In this document: positions 34,379 through 42,235 of the stretch, piece by piece | Layout: every line of letters begins with the position of its first letter | How positions within the stretch are numbered: position 1 is the stretch's first letter | NCBI RefSeq assembly: GCF_000215975.1 | Contig: NC_015682.1 | Span: 1,550,001-1,614,000 of the forward strand | DNA from: Thermodesulfobacterium geofontis OPF15 | Lineage (GTDB): Bacteria; Desulfobacterota; Thermodesulfobacteria; Thermodesulfobacteriales; Thermodesulfobacteriaceae | Direction of reading: 5' to 3' | Length of the DNA stretch: 64,000 bases | Program-made: the position numbers and the translations under genes | The notes under the pieces: generated by a model | Databases searched by the model: none | Seen by the model: only the letters and a program-made list of their open reading frames with translations | Told to the model about the DNA's origin: nothing

Positions 34379-36126
34379 TGCAAAAGTTCTTTTATTTTTA
34401 AAAATAAATCATTTATGGTAAAGGGTTTTAATATTACCCTATTACTTGGAAGCTCTGCTAATCCAAATATATCACCTGTTAGAAAAATTACATCTATATT
34501 GGGAAATTTTTGCTTCAAAATCTGATATAATTCCCCTCCCTTAATATCAGGAAGATGAAAATCACTTATTAATAAATCTGCTTTCTCAATCCTTTCAAGA
34601 TTTTCTTTAACCTCCTTACCAGAAGAAAAGGCATAAACCTTATATCCTTCTTTCTCAAGAATCTCTTTCAAATTTTTTCTTATTTCCTCTTCATCTTCCA
34701 CCAATATTATGTAAGTCTCTTCAGGTTTTTTTCTTTCCTTTTCTATTTTTTTAACTTCCATTAAAGGAACATATACTTTGAAAACAGTTCCTTTACCTAC
34801 TTCGCTTTCTACTTCTATCTTTCCTCCAATATTATTTATATGACTTTTTACTAAAAACAAACCCAAACCACTGCTTTTTTCTTTAGTAGTAAAGAAGGGT
34901 TGAAAAATTTTATTAATATATTCTTCAGGGATCCCGCATCCTGTATCTTTTATAAAGATAAGAAGATACTTCTCTCCATTTTCTATTTTAGTTCTAAATA
35001 TAAGGGAAATGGTTCCTTCTCCTTCTATAGCATCTTTGGCATTACTTATAAAATTAAGGAATATATATCTCCAAAAAGATTCATCTCCAGGAACCCAAGC
35101 TGAAGAGAGGTAATTAAAATCAAGTTGAATAAAAATATGAGATCCAGCTATAAGCTGGAAGAGTTCTAAGTTGTTTTTCATAAATCCTATAATTTCTGTT
35201 CTTTTCTTTTCTATTTCTCTAAATTCTTTAGTGTAATCCAAGAGTAATTTATTTAAATCTATCCAAGAAGATAAAGTCTTTTCTGTTAAATTGAGATATT
35301 TTCTTATTTTTTGGGGATTATTTATATTTTCTTTTATATCTTTAAGATACTCTCCTACTTGCTGTAATATATTATTAAAATCGTGAACCATACTTCTTAA
35401 GAAACTTCCAAAACTCTGAGTTTTATGGATACTATCTAATCTTTGCCTAAGATCTAAAAATTCTGTGATATCCATACCTGATACAATTAAGATTTTTTCT
35501 TTATCTATATCATCTATAGCAAAGCATTTTCCCAAATAGGTTTTACTTTTTCCCTCTCTATTTACAAGATTTATCAAAATTTCCTCCTCTTTGTCTTCTA
35601 CTAACACTTCATTAAAGGTCTTTTCTATATTAAATCTTTCTTCCGGAGATACTATAAGTTCTGCAAAAGTTTTATCAAATAGTTCCTGTTTTGTATAACC
35701 AAGATTTTTTTCGGAAAAACTATTTAGATACTTTATTTTTCCTTTTTTAATAAAAATGATCAAAAATGGAAGGTTTTCCAAAACTCTGAAATAAGAATTT
35801 TTATAATAAGATTCTTCATCCATATCTCTAACAAGAATAATAATTTTATCTTCAGAAAAATAGCTGTATTCAATAAAATACAATTTTTTACCAAGAGAAA
35901 GAGTTAATTTAACTTCTGGCTTTTCAGGAGTTAAGTGTTTTTTTACACAACTTGCACAAGGATCTGAATATTGATAAAACAGAGAATAACAAGTAATAGG
36001 GGAACTTAAATCTAAATTAAAAATTTCTTTAGCTTTCTTATTAGCATAAATTATATAGTAATTTTTATCAACAATTAGCACACCTGTATCTAATTTATTT
36101 AATATTTCATCAAATCTTATTTCCAT
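34375..36126 (-). CDS. Hybrid sensor histidine kinase with two PAS domains and a receiver
   Basis: This is a 583-residue soluble kinase. PAS-1 (about 1-105) contains a cysteine set, C46 and C57-x-x-C60 (DPCASC). PAS-2 covers about 108-225. The histidine box MVHDFNN has H248. The ATPase part has N362 (FISNAKDA), DTGCGIP and SSGLGLFLV. The C-terminal receiver (about 470-583) has VEDEEEIR, D522 (LLISDFHLPD), LTGD and VILKPF. No membrane helix is present, so the signal is intracellular and the cysteines may bind a metal or sense redox. GGAGG precedes the ATG. No partner regulator is adjacent. Confidence 0.88.
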   Translation of the reverse strand: MEIRFDEILNKLDTGVLIVDKNYYIIYANKKAKEIFNLDLSSPITCYSLFYQYSDPCASCVKKHLTPEKPEVKLTLSLGKKLYFIEYSYFSEDKIIILVRDMDEESYYKNSYFRVLENLPFLIIFIKKGKIKYLNSFSEKNLGYTKQELFDKTFAELIVSPEERFNIEKTFNEVLVEDKEEEILINLVNREGKSKTYLGKCFAIDDIDKEKILIVSGMDITEFLDLRQRLDSIHKTQSFGSFLRSMVHDFNNILQQVGEYLKDIKENINNPQKIRKYLNLTEKTLSSWIDLNKLLLDYTKEFREIEKKRTEIIGFMKNNLELFQLIAGSHIFIQLDFNYLSSAWVPGDESFWRYIFLNFISNAKDAIEGEGTISLIFRTKIENGEKYLLIFIKDTGCGIPEEYINKIFQPFFTTKEKSSGLGLFLVKSHINNIGGKIEVESEVGKGTVFKVYVPLMEVKKIEKERKKPEETYIILVEDEEEIRKNLKEILEKEGYKVYAFSSGKEVKENLERIEKADLLISDFHLPDIKGGELYQILKQKFPNIDVIFLTGDIFGLAELPSNRVILKPFTINDLFLKIKELLQ

Positions 36127-36197
36127 AAAGCAATAACCTCCGTGTCATATATATCTATCGAACAAATGAGTAAAAAGTTTAAAAAAATTTTTTTATT

Positions 36198-37433
36198 TTA
36201 GAATTTTGAGGATTTTGATTTGAGGTATAGGAAATAGATATTAAAAAAAAGTAAGAAGATCACATAAAGAGACAGGGTTGAATGTAAACCGATTTTATTT
36301 GCTAAAAAACCTGCTATAAAACTTCCTATAGGGTGCATTCCTAAAAAAGCTAAAGTAAAAAGACTAATTATTCTTCCCCTTAAATGATCAGGGGTATTTT
36401 CTTGAAGATAACTATTTGCTACAGGGAAAAAATTGGCAAAAGAAAATCCTATTATAAAGCAAAAAAATAAAGTAAAGTACCAATTTTTAATAAGATTTAA
36501 GCCTAAAAGACCTAAACTTAAAATTATAGTAGTTTTAAAAAGATGTTTTATTTTATCACTGATTGGTTTTCCAAAAATTACCAAAGTAGCTCCAAATATA
36601 GCACCCAGCCCCAAAATAGAGGACAAAAAAGCAAACTCTTTTCCACCCTTCCCATGAATTTTATGAACAATGATAGGAAGAAGAATTATTGCAGTAGCAC
36701 CAAAAATTGTAAAATTAGCTGTAGAAATAATTACATTTAGTATTTTCTTTTCCCTTTTTAAAAACTCATAAACTTCTTTATAAGATCTCTTTATTTCTCC
36801 TTTTTCTATTTTTTTAATTTCTTTCTGTTTTGTAGTTTTTATAAAAAAGGTTAGAAAAATAAAAAAGGGAATAAAACTTAAAGCATTTATATAGAAACAT
36901 TGGTACAAACTACCGTAGGAAATAATTAAACCAGCAAAAAAGGGCCCTAATATACGTGCTGTATTAAAAGATAAAGCTTGAAAGGAAAGGGCTTTAGTTA
37001 AAAATTTCATAGGAACTATCTCTGAAATAAAAACTTGTCTTAAAGGAACATCCAAAGCTGATAAACATCCAGATAAAAAAGCAAGAAAAGTAACTTGCCA
37101 AAAAGTTACTAATTTAAACTGGGTTAAAATTCCTAATATTAAAGGCGGGAAAATAGAGAAAAAGGCAATAAGGCTTAATAATTTTCTTCTATCAAAAAGG
37201 TCTATTAGAATACCAGAAACGAAAGTAAAAATAATGGTTGGAAATGAACTTAGAAAATTAAAAATTCCCAAATAAAGCGCAGACCAGGTTAATTCATAAA
37301 CTAACCAAATTTGGGCTGTGTTCTGAATCCAAGAACCTGTAAAGGAAACAAAATGCCCGATAATAAAAAATCTAAAATCTTTGATTTTTAAAGGATTATC
37401 CTCTAAAGAGAGACTTAATCTAAAATTTTTCAT
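36198..37433 (-). CDS. Major facilitator superfamily transporter (EntS/MFS_3-like)
   Basis: This 411-residue inner-membrane carrier has about 12 helices. The start FRFFIIGHFVSFTGSWIQNT, with AQIWLVYELTWSALYLG and the loop FVSGILIDLFDRRKLL, matches the EntS-type group that contains enterobactin and other efflux proteins. The second-half loop is HLRGRIISLFTLAFLGMHPI. The substrate cannot be told from sequence; export of a small molecule is the usual role. It lies 71 bases before the kinase gene on the same strand, divergent from cspA. Confidence 0.85.
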   Translation of the reverse strand: MKNFRLSLSLEDNPLKIKDFRFFIIGHFVSFTGSWIQNTAQIWLVYELTWSALYLGIFNFLSSFPTIIFTFVSGILIDLFDRRKLLSLIAFFSIFPPLILGILTQFKLVTFWQVTFLAFLSGCLSALDVPLRQVFISEIVPMKFLTKALSFQALSFNTARILGPFFAGLIISYGSLYQCFYINALSFIPFFIFLTFFIKTTKQKEIKKIEKGEIKRSYKEVYEFLKREKKILNVIISTANFTIFGATAIILLPIIVHKIHGKGGKEFAFLSSILGLGAIFGATLVIFGKPISDKIKHLFKTTIILSLGLLGLNLIKNWYFTLFFCFIIGFSFANFFPVANSYLQENTPDHLRGRIISLFTLAFLGMHPIGSFIAGFLANKIGLHSTLSLYVIFLLFFNIYFLYLKSKSSKF

Positions 37434-37445
37434 GCTTTTATATTA

Positions 37446-37470
37446 ATTGTTTACCAAAGTTTTGAACAAT
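37446..37470. promoter_or_regulatory. Inverted repeat upstream of the MFS gene (possible operator)
   Basis: ATTGTT (37446-37451) and AACAAT (37465-37470) form an inverted repeat with a 13-base spacer, starting 13 bases before the MFS start. It could be an operator or the overlap of a -35/-10 pair (TTGTTC and TAATAT on the minus strand). In such AT-rich DNA a chance match is possible. Confidence 0.25.
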
Positions 37471-37524
37471 CATTTTTAAAAATCAAATTTTTTAAAAATT
37501 TTTTAAAATTTTTAAATTTACCTC

Positions 37525-37552
37525 TTTACAAAAATTTTTTAAGGTGTAGTTT
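37525..37552 (+). promoter_or_regulatory. Candidate promoter of the cold-shock gene
   Basis: TTTACA (37525-37530) is followed after 16 bases by TAGTTT (37547-37552), a moderate match. The resulting leader of about 32 bases holds AGGAGG at 37575-37580, 10 bases before the ATG, the strongest ribosome binding site in this part of the window. No long cold-shock-type leader is seen. Confidence 0.35.
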
Positions 37553-37590
37553 AAGAAACATAAGAAAAAATTTTAGGAGGTTTAAGTAAC

Positions 37591-37845
37591 ATGTTTAGAG
37601 GTAAAGTAAAGTGGTTTGATGAGAAGAAGGGTTACGGTTTCATTTCCAAGGAAGATGGCGGAGATGTCTTTGTACATTACTCTGCCATCGAAATGCCAGG
37701 TTTCAAAACCCTTAGGGAAGGTCAGACTGTAGAATTTGAAGTAGTTCAAGGTCCTAAGGGAGAACAGGCTTCCAAGGTTAGAGTTTTAGATGCAGGTACT
37801 CCCAGAAGATCTCAAAGAAAACCTTCCAGAAGAGAACAGAGCTAA
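37591..37845 (+). CDS. cspA: Cold-shock domain RNA-binding protein
   Basis: This 84-residue single-stranded nucleic acid chaperone has RNP1 [11 protein letters not shown] and RNP2 [10 protein letters not shown]. The core is of normal length (about 67), with a basic tail rich in Arg, Ser and Gln ([15 protein letters not shown]) that may add RNA affinity. Codon use is more GC-rich than that of its neighbours (gatggcggagatgtc, tctgccatcgaa), which fits a highly expressed gene. It is monocistronic: own promoter, strong ribosome binding site and a terminator 20 bases after the stop. Confidence 0.96.
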   Translation: MFRGKVKWFDEKKGYGFISKEDGGDVFVHYSAIEMPGFKTLREGQTVEFEVVQGPKGEQASKVRVLDAGTPRRSQRKPSRREQS

Positions 37846-37867
37846 GTTTTCTTGATTAGGTTAAACC

Positions 37868-37888
37868 GGGGGTTCCTACCCCCTTTTT
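37868..37888 (+). terminator. Rho-independent terminator after cspA
   Basis: GGGGG (37868-37872), loop TTCCTA and CCCCC (37879-37883) are followed directly by TTTTT. It is the only clear GC-rich terminator I see in the window, and it separates cspA from the next gene. Confidence 0.85.
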
Positions 37889-37914
37889 ATATTCTTAATT
37901 TTTATATTCTTAAT
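37885..37914. repeat. Tandem 15-base repeat (two copies) after the cspA terminator
   Basis: A 15-base AT-rich unit, TTTTATATTCTTAAT, occurs twice back to back. The second copy contains TATATT at 37903-37908, which could serve as a -10 element for the DUF4911 gene starting at 37923. Confidence 0.5.
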
Positions 37915-37922
37915 TTTTTTAT

Positions 37923-38141
37923 ATGAGAAGTTCTTTTTTCTTAGTTAAATTAAACCCTCAAAAATTAGCTTATTTAAAATTTATTTTAGAAGGATATGAT
38001 CACTTAGCCATATTAAGTGTTCTCGATTCTAAAAAGGGATTAGCAAAAATTTATTTTTTTGAAAAGGAAAAATCTCTTATAAAAGAAATATTAGAGGATC
38101 TAAAAGATTTTCTTTCTCTTGAATTAATAGATATTTTTTGA
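37923..38141 (+). CDS. Small DUF4911-type protein
   Basis: This 72-residue protein resembles the DUF4911 family: RSSFFLVKLNPQKLAYLKFI followed by LEGYDHLAILSVLDSKKG. The function of the family is unknown. It is predicted alpha/beta with no Cys and no membrane segment. No Shine-Dalgarno sequence precedes the ATG. It lies 13 bases before the PEP carboxylase gene and is probably cotranscribed with it. Confidence 0.75.
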   Translation: MRSSFFLVKLNPQKLAYLKFILEGYDHLAILSVLDSKKGLAKIYFFEKEKSLIKEILEDLKDFLSLELIDIF

Positions 38142-38154
38142 TAAAGTATATTTT

Positions 38155-39636
38155 ATGAAAATCCCGAGGGTAATGTCAACTCAACATCCAGATAATGTAT
38201 CTATTCCTTTTTTTGCTGAACATGCAGATATGTCAGGGGAGGACGAAATTCAGGAAGCCTATTATGCTTTTTCTCATCTTGGTTGCGATGAACAAATGTG
38301 GGATAGTGAAGGAAAGGAGGTAGATGACTTTGTAGTAAAAAAACTTCTTTCTAAATATCCTACTTTTTTCAAAAACAAAAAACTGGGAAAAGACGTCTTT
38401 ATAACCCTTAGAATTCCCAATCCTACAGTAGAAAAAGAAGAAGCAAAAATTCTTGTTGAAGCATTAGAAAGTATTCCTCGCTCTATGGATGCAGCAAAAG
38501 TTTTTTACGAAAATCCCTATCCTCCCATTTTTGAAGTAATCCTACCTATGACCACATCAGCTAAAGAATTAAATAGGGTTTATTATTTTTATAAAAATTT
38601 TATTTCCGGGAAACAATATCAAAAAATTTATGAAGAAGATATTACTGTTGCTGAATGGGTAGGAGAATTTTTACCAGAAAGAATTAATGTAATTCCCCTC
38701 TTTGAGGATGTAGAAACTCTTTTTAATGTGGACAAAATTTTATTTGAATATTTAAAAGATAAAGATTTTAATTATTTAAGGGTTTTTTTGGCAAGATCTG
38801 ATCCTGCTCTGAACTATGGGATGATAAGTGCTGTATTAGCTATTAAAGTGGCTCTTAAAAAATTAGAAAAAGTTGCCCAAGAAAAAGAAATTGAAATATA
38901 TCCTATTTTAGGTGCAGGAACTCCTCCTTTTAGAGGAAATCTTTCTCCTTATACTGTAGATAAAGTTCTTAATGAATTTTCACCTGTTGAAACTTTTACA
39001 GTACAGTCTGCCTTCAAATATGATTTTCCTATAGAAGATGTTATTACAGGAATTAAAAAATTGAAAAATTTTATTCGTTATCCTTTAGAAGATGTAGATG
39101 AAAAATTTTGTAAAAAAATTATAGAAAAATTCTCTAAGGAATATCATAGTCTCATTTCTCCGCTTGCTCCTGCTATAAATGAACTTGCTAAATATGTGCC
39201 AAAAAGAAGAATGAGAAAACTTCATATTGGTCTTTTTGGGTATTCAAGAAGTGTTGGAGGTGTTACTCTTCCAAGGGTTATAAATTTCTGTGCTGCCTGT
39301 TATTCTATTGGTCTTCCTCCGGAACTCTTAGGTGTTAATTGCTTAGATAAAGAGGAATTAAAAGACCTAAAAAATATATATAAAAATCTGGAATACGATT
39401 TTTCAATTGCTTTACAATATTTCAATCCCAAGTGTTTGGAATTATTAAATGAAGAAGAAAAAAATAAAATTATTAAATCTTTGGAAGTTTTGAATTCTCT
39501 TGACATAAAATATACAGTCCATATAGAACATAAGGAAGTTACTACTAATATTTTGAAAAATTTAAAAAGGGGAATAACTTCGAATTTAAGTGAACTTCTT
39601 ATTGAAGGAGCCTATTTAAGGAAATTTTTAGGTTAA
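38155..39636 (+). CDS. ppcA: Phosphoenolpyruvate carboxylase, archaeal type
   Basis: This adds bicarbonate to PEP to give oxaloacetate. The 493-residue protein is of the short archaeal class (PpcA), not the approximately 900-residue bacterial class. It starts MKIPRVMSTQHPDNVSIPFF and has ISGEDEIQEAYYAF-like and CDEQMWDSEGKEVDDFVV segments, YPILGAGTPPFRGNLSPYTV, TVQSAFKYDFPIEDV and SRSVGGVTLPRVINFCAACY. Bacterial examples are scattered (Clostridium, Oenococcus and some others), so horizontal origin is plausible. Base composition is the same as that of the neighbours. It has no clear ribosome binding site and converges on aroC with a 5-base gap. Confidence 0.95.
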   Translation: MKIPRVMSTQHPDNVSIPFFAEHADMSGEDEIQEAYYAFSHLGCDEQMWDSEGKEVDDFVVKKLLSKYPTFFKNKKLGKDVFITLRIPNPTVEKEEAKILVEALESIPRSMDAAKVFYENPYPPIFEVILPMTTSAKELNRVYYFYKNFISGKQYQKIYEEDITVAEWVGEFLPERINVIPLFEDVETLFNVDKILFEYLKDKDFNYLRVFLARSDPALNYGMISAVLAIKVALKKLEKVAQEKEIEIYPILGAGTPPFRGNLSPYTVDKVLNEFSPVETFTVQSAFKYDFPIEDVITGIKKLKNFIRYPLEDVDEKFCKKIIEKFSKEYHSLISPLAPAINELAKYVPKRRMRKLHIGLFGYSRSVGGVTLPRVINFCAACYSIGLPPELLGVNCLDKEELKDLKNIYKNLEYDFSIALQYFNPKCLELLNEEEKNKIIKSLEVLNSLDIKYTVHIEHKEVTTNILKNLKRGITSNLSELLIEGAYLRKFLG

Positions 39637-39641
39637 ATTTT

Positions 39642-40739
39642 CTAATCCTTAAAAAAATCAGGAAATTTTAGTCTTTTTTGAAAAGCAAGATTAGCAAGTT
39701 GTCTTAGTAAATGATCTGCAAGGACAATTCTTACCATTGCTTCTATCACTGGAACAATTCTTGGGATTGCAGAAATATCGTGTCTTCCTCCTATAGAAAT
39801 TTCAACTTCCTCTTTTTTTTCATTTATGGTTTTTTGGATTTTTTTTATACTTGGAATAGGTTTCACAGCAACTCTAATAATTATATCTTGTCCTGAAGAA
39901 ATTCCTCCAAGAATGCCTCCTGCATCATTTTTTAAAAATCCATAGGGAGTTATAGGATCATTATTTTCTGAACCTTTCATATAAGCAACTTTAAAACCTG
40001 CTCCCATTTCTATACCTTTTACTGCACCTATGCTACAAATAGCTTTAGCAAGATCAGCACTCAATTTGTCAAAAACAGGTTCTCCTAATCCTGCGGGAAC
40101 ACCTTTTGCAAGAACTTCAACCACTCCTCCTAATGAATCTCCTTCTTTTTTAGTTTCTTCAATTTTTTCACACATTTTTTCATAGGCAGACATATCTGGA
40201 CAAAAAAGATGATTTTTATAAATAACTTCTAAATTTTTTTCTTTAACTTCAATTCCTCCAAGAGAAATGGTATAAGCTATAACTTCAATTCCATATTCTT
40301 CTAACACCCTTTTTGCTACAGCCCCTGCTGCAACTCTTGCAACTGTTTCCCTTCCACTACTTCTACCCCCACCTCTATAATCTCTATACCCTCCATATTT
40401 TATAAAATAGGTAAAATCAGCATGCCCAGGTCTAAAAACATTTTTAATTTTTTCGTAAGCTGATGAGTCAACATCCACATTATAAATTAATAGAGCTATA
40501 GGAGTTCCGATGGTATAACCTTCAAAAACTCCGGAAAGAATTTCAACTTTATCCTTTTCTTTTCTTGGACTTTGACCGGAAACTTTTCCAGGTCTTCTTT
40601 TTTCAAGTTCTTTTTGAATATACTCTTCTGTAAGAGATAATCCAGGAGGACATCCGTCAATTACTGCACCAAGAGCTTTACCATGAGATTCTCCAAAAGT
40701 AGTAACTCTGAATAATTTTCCTATAGTATTTCCGCTCAT
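39642..40739 (-). CDS. aroC: Chorismate synthase
   Basis: This last step of the shikimate pathway converts 5-enolpyruvylshikimate-3-phosphate to chorismate using reduced FMN. It has 365 residues. All three signatures are seen: [20 protein letters not shown] near the N-terminus, [20 protein letters not shown] in the middle and [10 protein letters not shown] plus [20 protein letters not shown] at the C-terminus. It stands alone on the minus strand between two plus-strand genes, with a TATAAA-like -10 upstream and no strong ribosome binding site. Confidence 0.97.
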   Translation of the reverse strand: MSGNTIGKLFRVTTFGESHGKALGAVIDGCPPGLSLTEEYIQKELEKRRPGKVSGQSPRKEKDKVEILSGVFEGYTIGTPIALLIYNVDVDSSAYEKIKNVFRPGHADFTYFIKYGGYRDYRGGGRSSGRETVARVAAGAVAKRVLEEYGIEVIAYTISLGGIEVKEKNLEVIYKNHLFCPDMSAYEKMCEKIEETKKEGDSLGGVVEVLAKGVPAGLGEPVFDKLSADLAKAICSIGAVKGIEMGAGFKVAYMKGSENNDPITPYGFLKNDAGGILGGISSGQDIIIRVAVKPIPSIKKIQKTINEKKEEVEISIGGRHDISAIPRIVPVIEAMVRIVLADHLLRQLANLAFQKRLKFPDFFKD

Positions 40740-40790
40740 TTAAACTTCTTGTTAAATTTTATAAAATTTATTTTACACCTAATTTTAGAT

Positions 40791-40818
40791 TAGACAAAAA
40801 TTTTCAAAATGCTATATT
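40791..40818 (+). promoter_or_regulatory. Candidate promoter of ispD giving a leaderless transcript
   Basis: TAGACA (40791-40796) and TATATT (40813-40818) are 16 bases apart. The ATG of ispD is at 40826, so transcription starting 7-8 bases after the -10 element would begin at or next to the start codon. No Shine-Dalgarno sequence is present. Confidence 0.5.
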
Positions 40819-40825
40819 TTAGTAT

Positions 40826-41518
40826 ATGATTATAGCTGTTATTCCTTCAGCTGGTAAAGGGGAAAGATTTAATTCTAAAAAACCCAAACAATTTTTAGAA
40901 ATAAAAGGAAAGCCCCTTTTTATTTATACCCTTCAAAAATTTGAAAAACATCCTCAGATAGATGGAATTGTGCTTAGCGTTTCTCCTGAATATATAAAGG
41001 AAACCGAAAAGCTTATATCTTTTTATAATTTAAAAAAAGTTTTAAAAATTACCGAAGGCGGTAAAACAAGACAAGAATCTGTTTTTAAAGGAATTAAAGT
41101 TTCCCCTCCTGAAACTGAAATATTTCTTATTCATGATGCAGTTAGACCTTTCGTCTCTTTAGCATTAATAAGTGAAGTAATTGAAAATACTAAAATATTT
41201 GGGGCTTGTGTCCCTGCTATTCCTGTTAGAGATACTCTAAATAGAGTATTTCTCCGAGAGGTTAAAGAAAATGTTGATAGAACTAATCTTTTCTGTATTC
41301 AAACTCCTCAAGGAATAAGGGCTAAAATTTTAAGACACCTTCTTGAAAGAGCTCAAAAAGAAAACCTTATCTTTTCTGATGAAAGCACTCTTCTTTCACA
41401 CTATGGATACAGGGTTAGAATTGTAGATGGTTCCTTTATAAATTATAAAATTACCTATCCCGAAGATCTTTTTCTTGCAGAAAAATTAATTGATTGTAAA
41501 ATAGAAGACCTGCTATAG
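40826..41518 (+). CDS. ispD: 2-C-methyl-D-erythritol 4-phosphate cytidylyltransferase
   Basis: This is the third step of the MEP pathway to isoprenoids; it couples CTP to MEP. It has 230 residues. The CTP loop PSAGKGERFNSKKPKQF is at the N-terminus, followed by GGKTRQESVFKGI, LIHDAVRPFVS and CIQTPQGIRAKIL. No ispF is fused or adjacent. The ATG is exactly at the expected N-terminus of the family, which supports the leaderless model because there is no room for an upstream start. Confidence 0.96.
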   Translation: MIIAVIPSAGKGERFNSKKPKQFLEIKGKPLFIYTLQKFEKHPQIDGIVLSVSPEYIKETEKLISFYNLKKVLKITEGGKTRQESVFKGIKVSPPETEIFLIHDAVRPFVSLALISEVIENTKIFGACVPAIPVRDTLNRVFLREVKENVDRTNLFCIQTPQGIRAKILRHLLERAQKENLIFSDESTLLSHYGYRVRIVDGSFINYKITYPEDLFLAEKLIDCKIEDLL

Positions 41519-41551
41519 GTTATTAAATAAATCCTGAAAATTTATAAAATT

Positions 41552-42220
41552 ATGGAAATTAAATGGTTAAGTAATATTCCTCAAGAACCTCAAGATTTTT
41601 TTAATTTTTTAAAAAAACAACACAAATTGTCTTCAGAAGATGCCCTTAAACTTACTTATATAACCTTAAAATTGAAAGCTTTAAGCGATAGCCCCATTTA
41701 TAAATTCTTAGAAAGAACTATCAGTGGAATAAAATTTGATGAAATTGAAAAAAGAGAATATCTTTTAACCTTTTCTATATACACTCTAAGAGCACTTATA
41801 AAAGAACATTTAGATTTAAAGTTGGTTAAAAATTTATATCTTATTCTTTCTAAAAAACTCCCTAAGGAATTTATAAAAGATGTCTCTCCAAAACATTCTG
41901 TAATTGCTTCTCAGGATATAACTCTTGAACTTCTTTCTCAAGAAGAAAAAACAGAACTCCCTTCTTTTTTAAAAGCAAAGCATTTAATTTTAATTTTTTA
42001 TTTAAAAGGAACTTGCGAAGAATTAATTTCCCTTTTATCTTTATTTCCCAATAATTATGTATTAAAAAAAGAAGATTTTTATCAAATTTTTACCCCTTTT
42101 TCTATCTCTGAAGCATTAATTTTTCTCTTAAAATTGAAAGAAGGGGTTTTAAGAGATACTGCGGAAAAGATTTTAGAAAATATAAAAATTTTTTTCCCAG
42201 AATGTTTTGGAGAAATTTAA
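41552..42220 (+). CDS. Helical protein of unknown function upstream of aconitase
   Basis: I do not recognise this 222-residue protein. It is predicted to be almost entirely helical, with Leu/Lys/Glu-rich amphipathic stretches, no signal peptide, a single Cys in GTCEEL and one more near the end (FPECFGEI). It sits 33 bases after ispD and 15 before the aconitase gene, has no ribosome binding site, and shows the same codon use as its neighbours. A helical-repeat or HEAT-like scaffold is possible from the pattern alone, but there is no family evidence. Confidence 0.6.
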   Translation: MEIKWLSNIPQEPQDFFNFLKKQHKLSSEDALKLTYITLKLKALSDSPIYKFLERTISGIKFDEIEKREYLLTFSIYTLRALIKEHLDLKLVKNLYLILSKKLPKEFIKDVSPKHSVIASQDITLELLSQEEKTELPSFLKAKHLILIFYLKGTCEELISLLSLFPNNYVLKKEDFYQIFTPFSISEALIFLLKLKEGVLRDTAEKILENIKIFFPECFGEI

Positions 42221-42235
42221 AAATTTGGAGGATTT

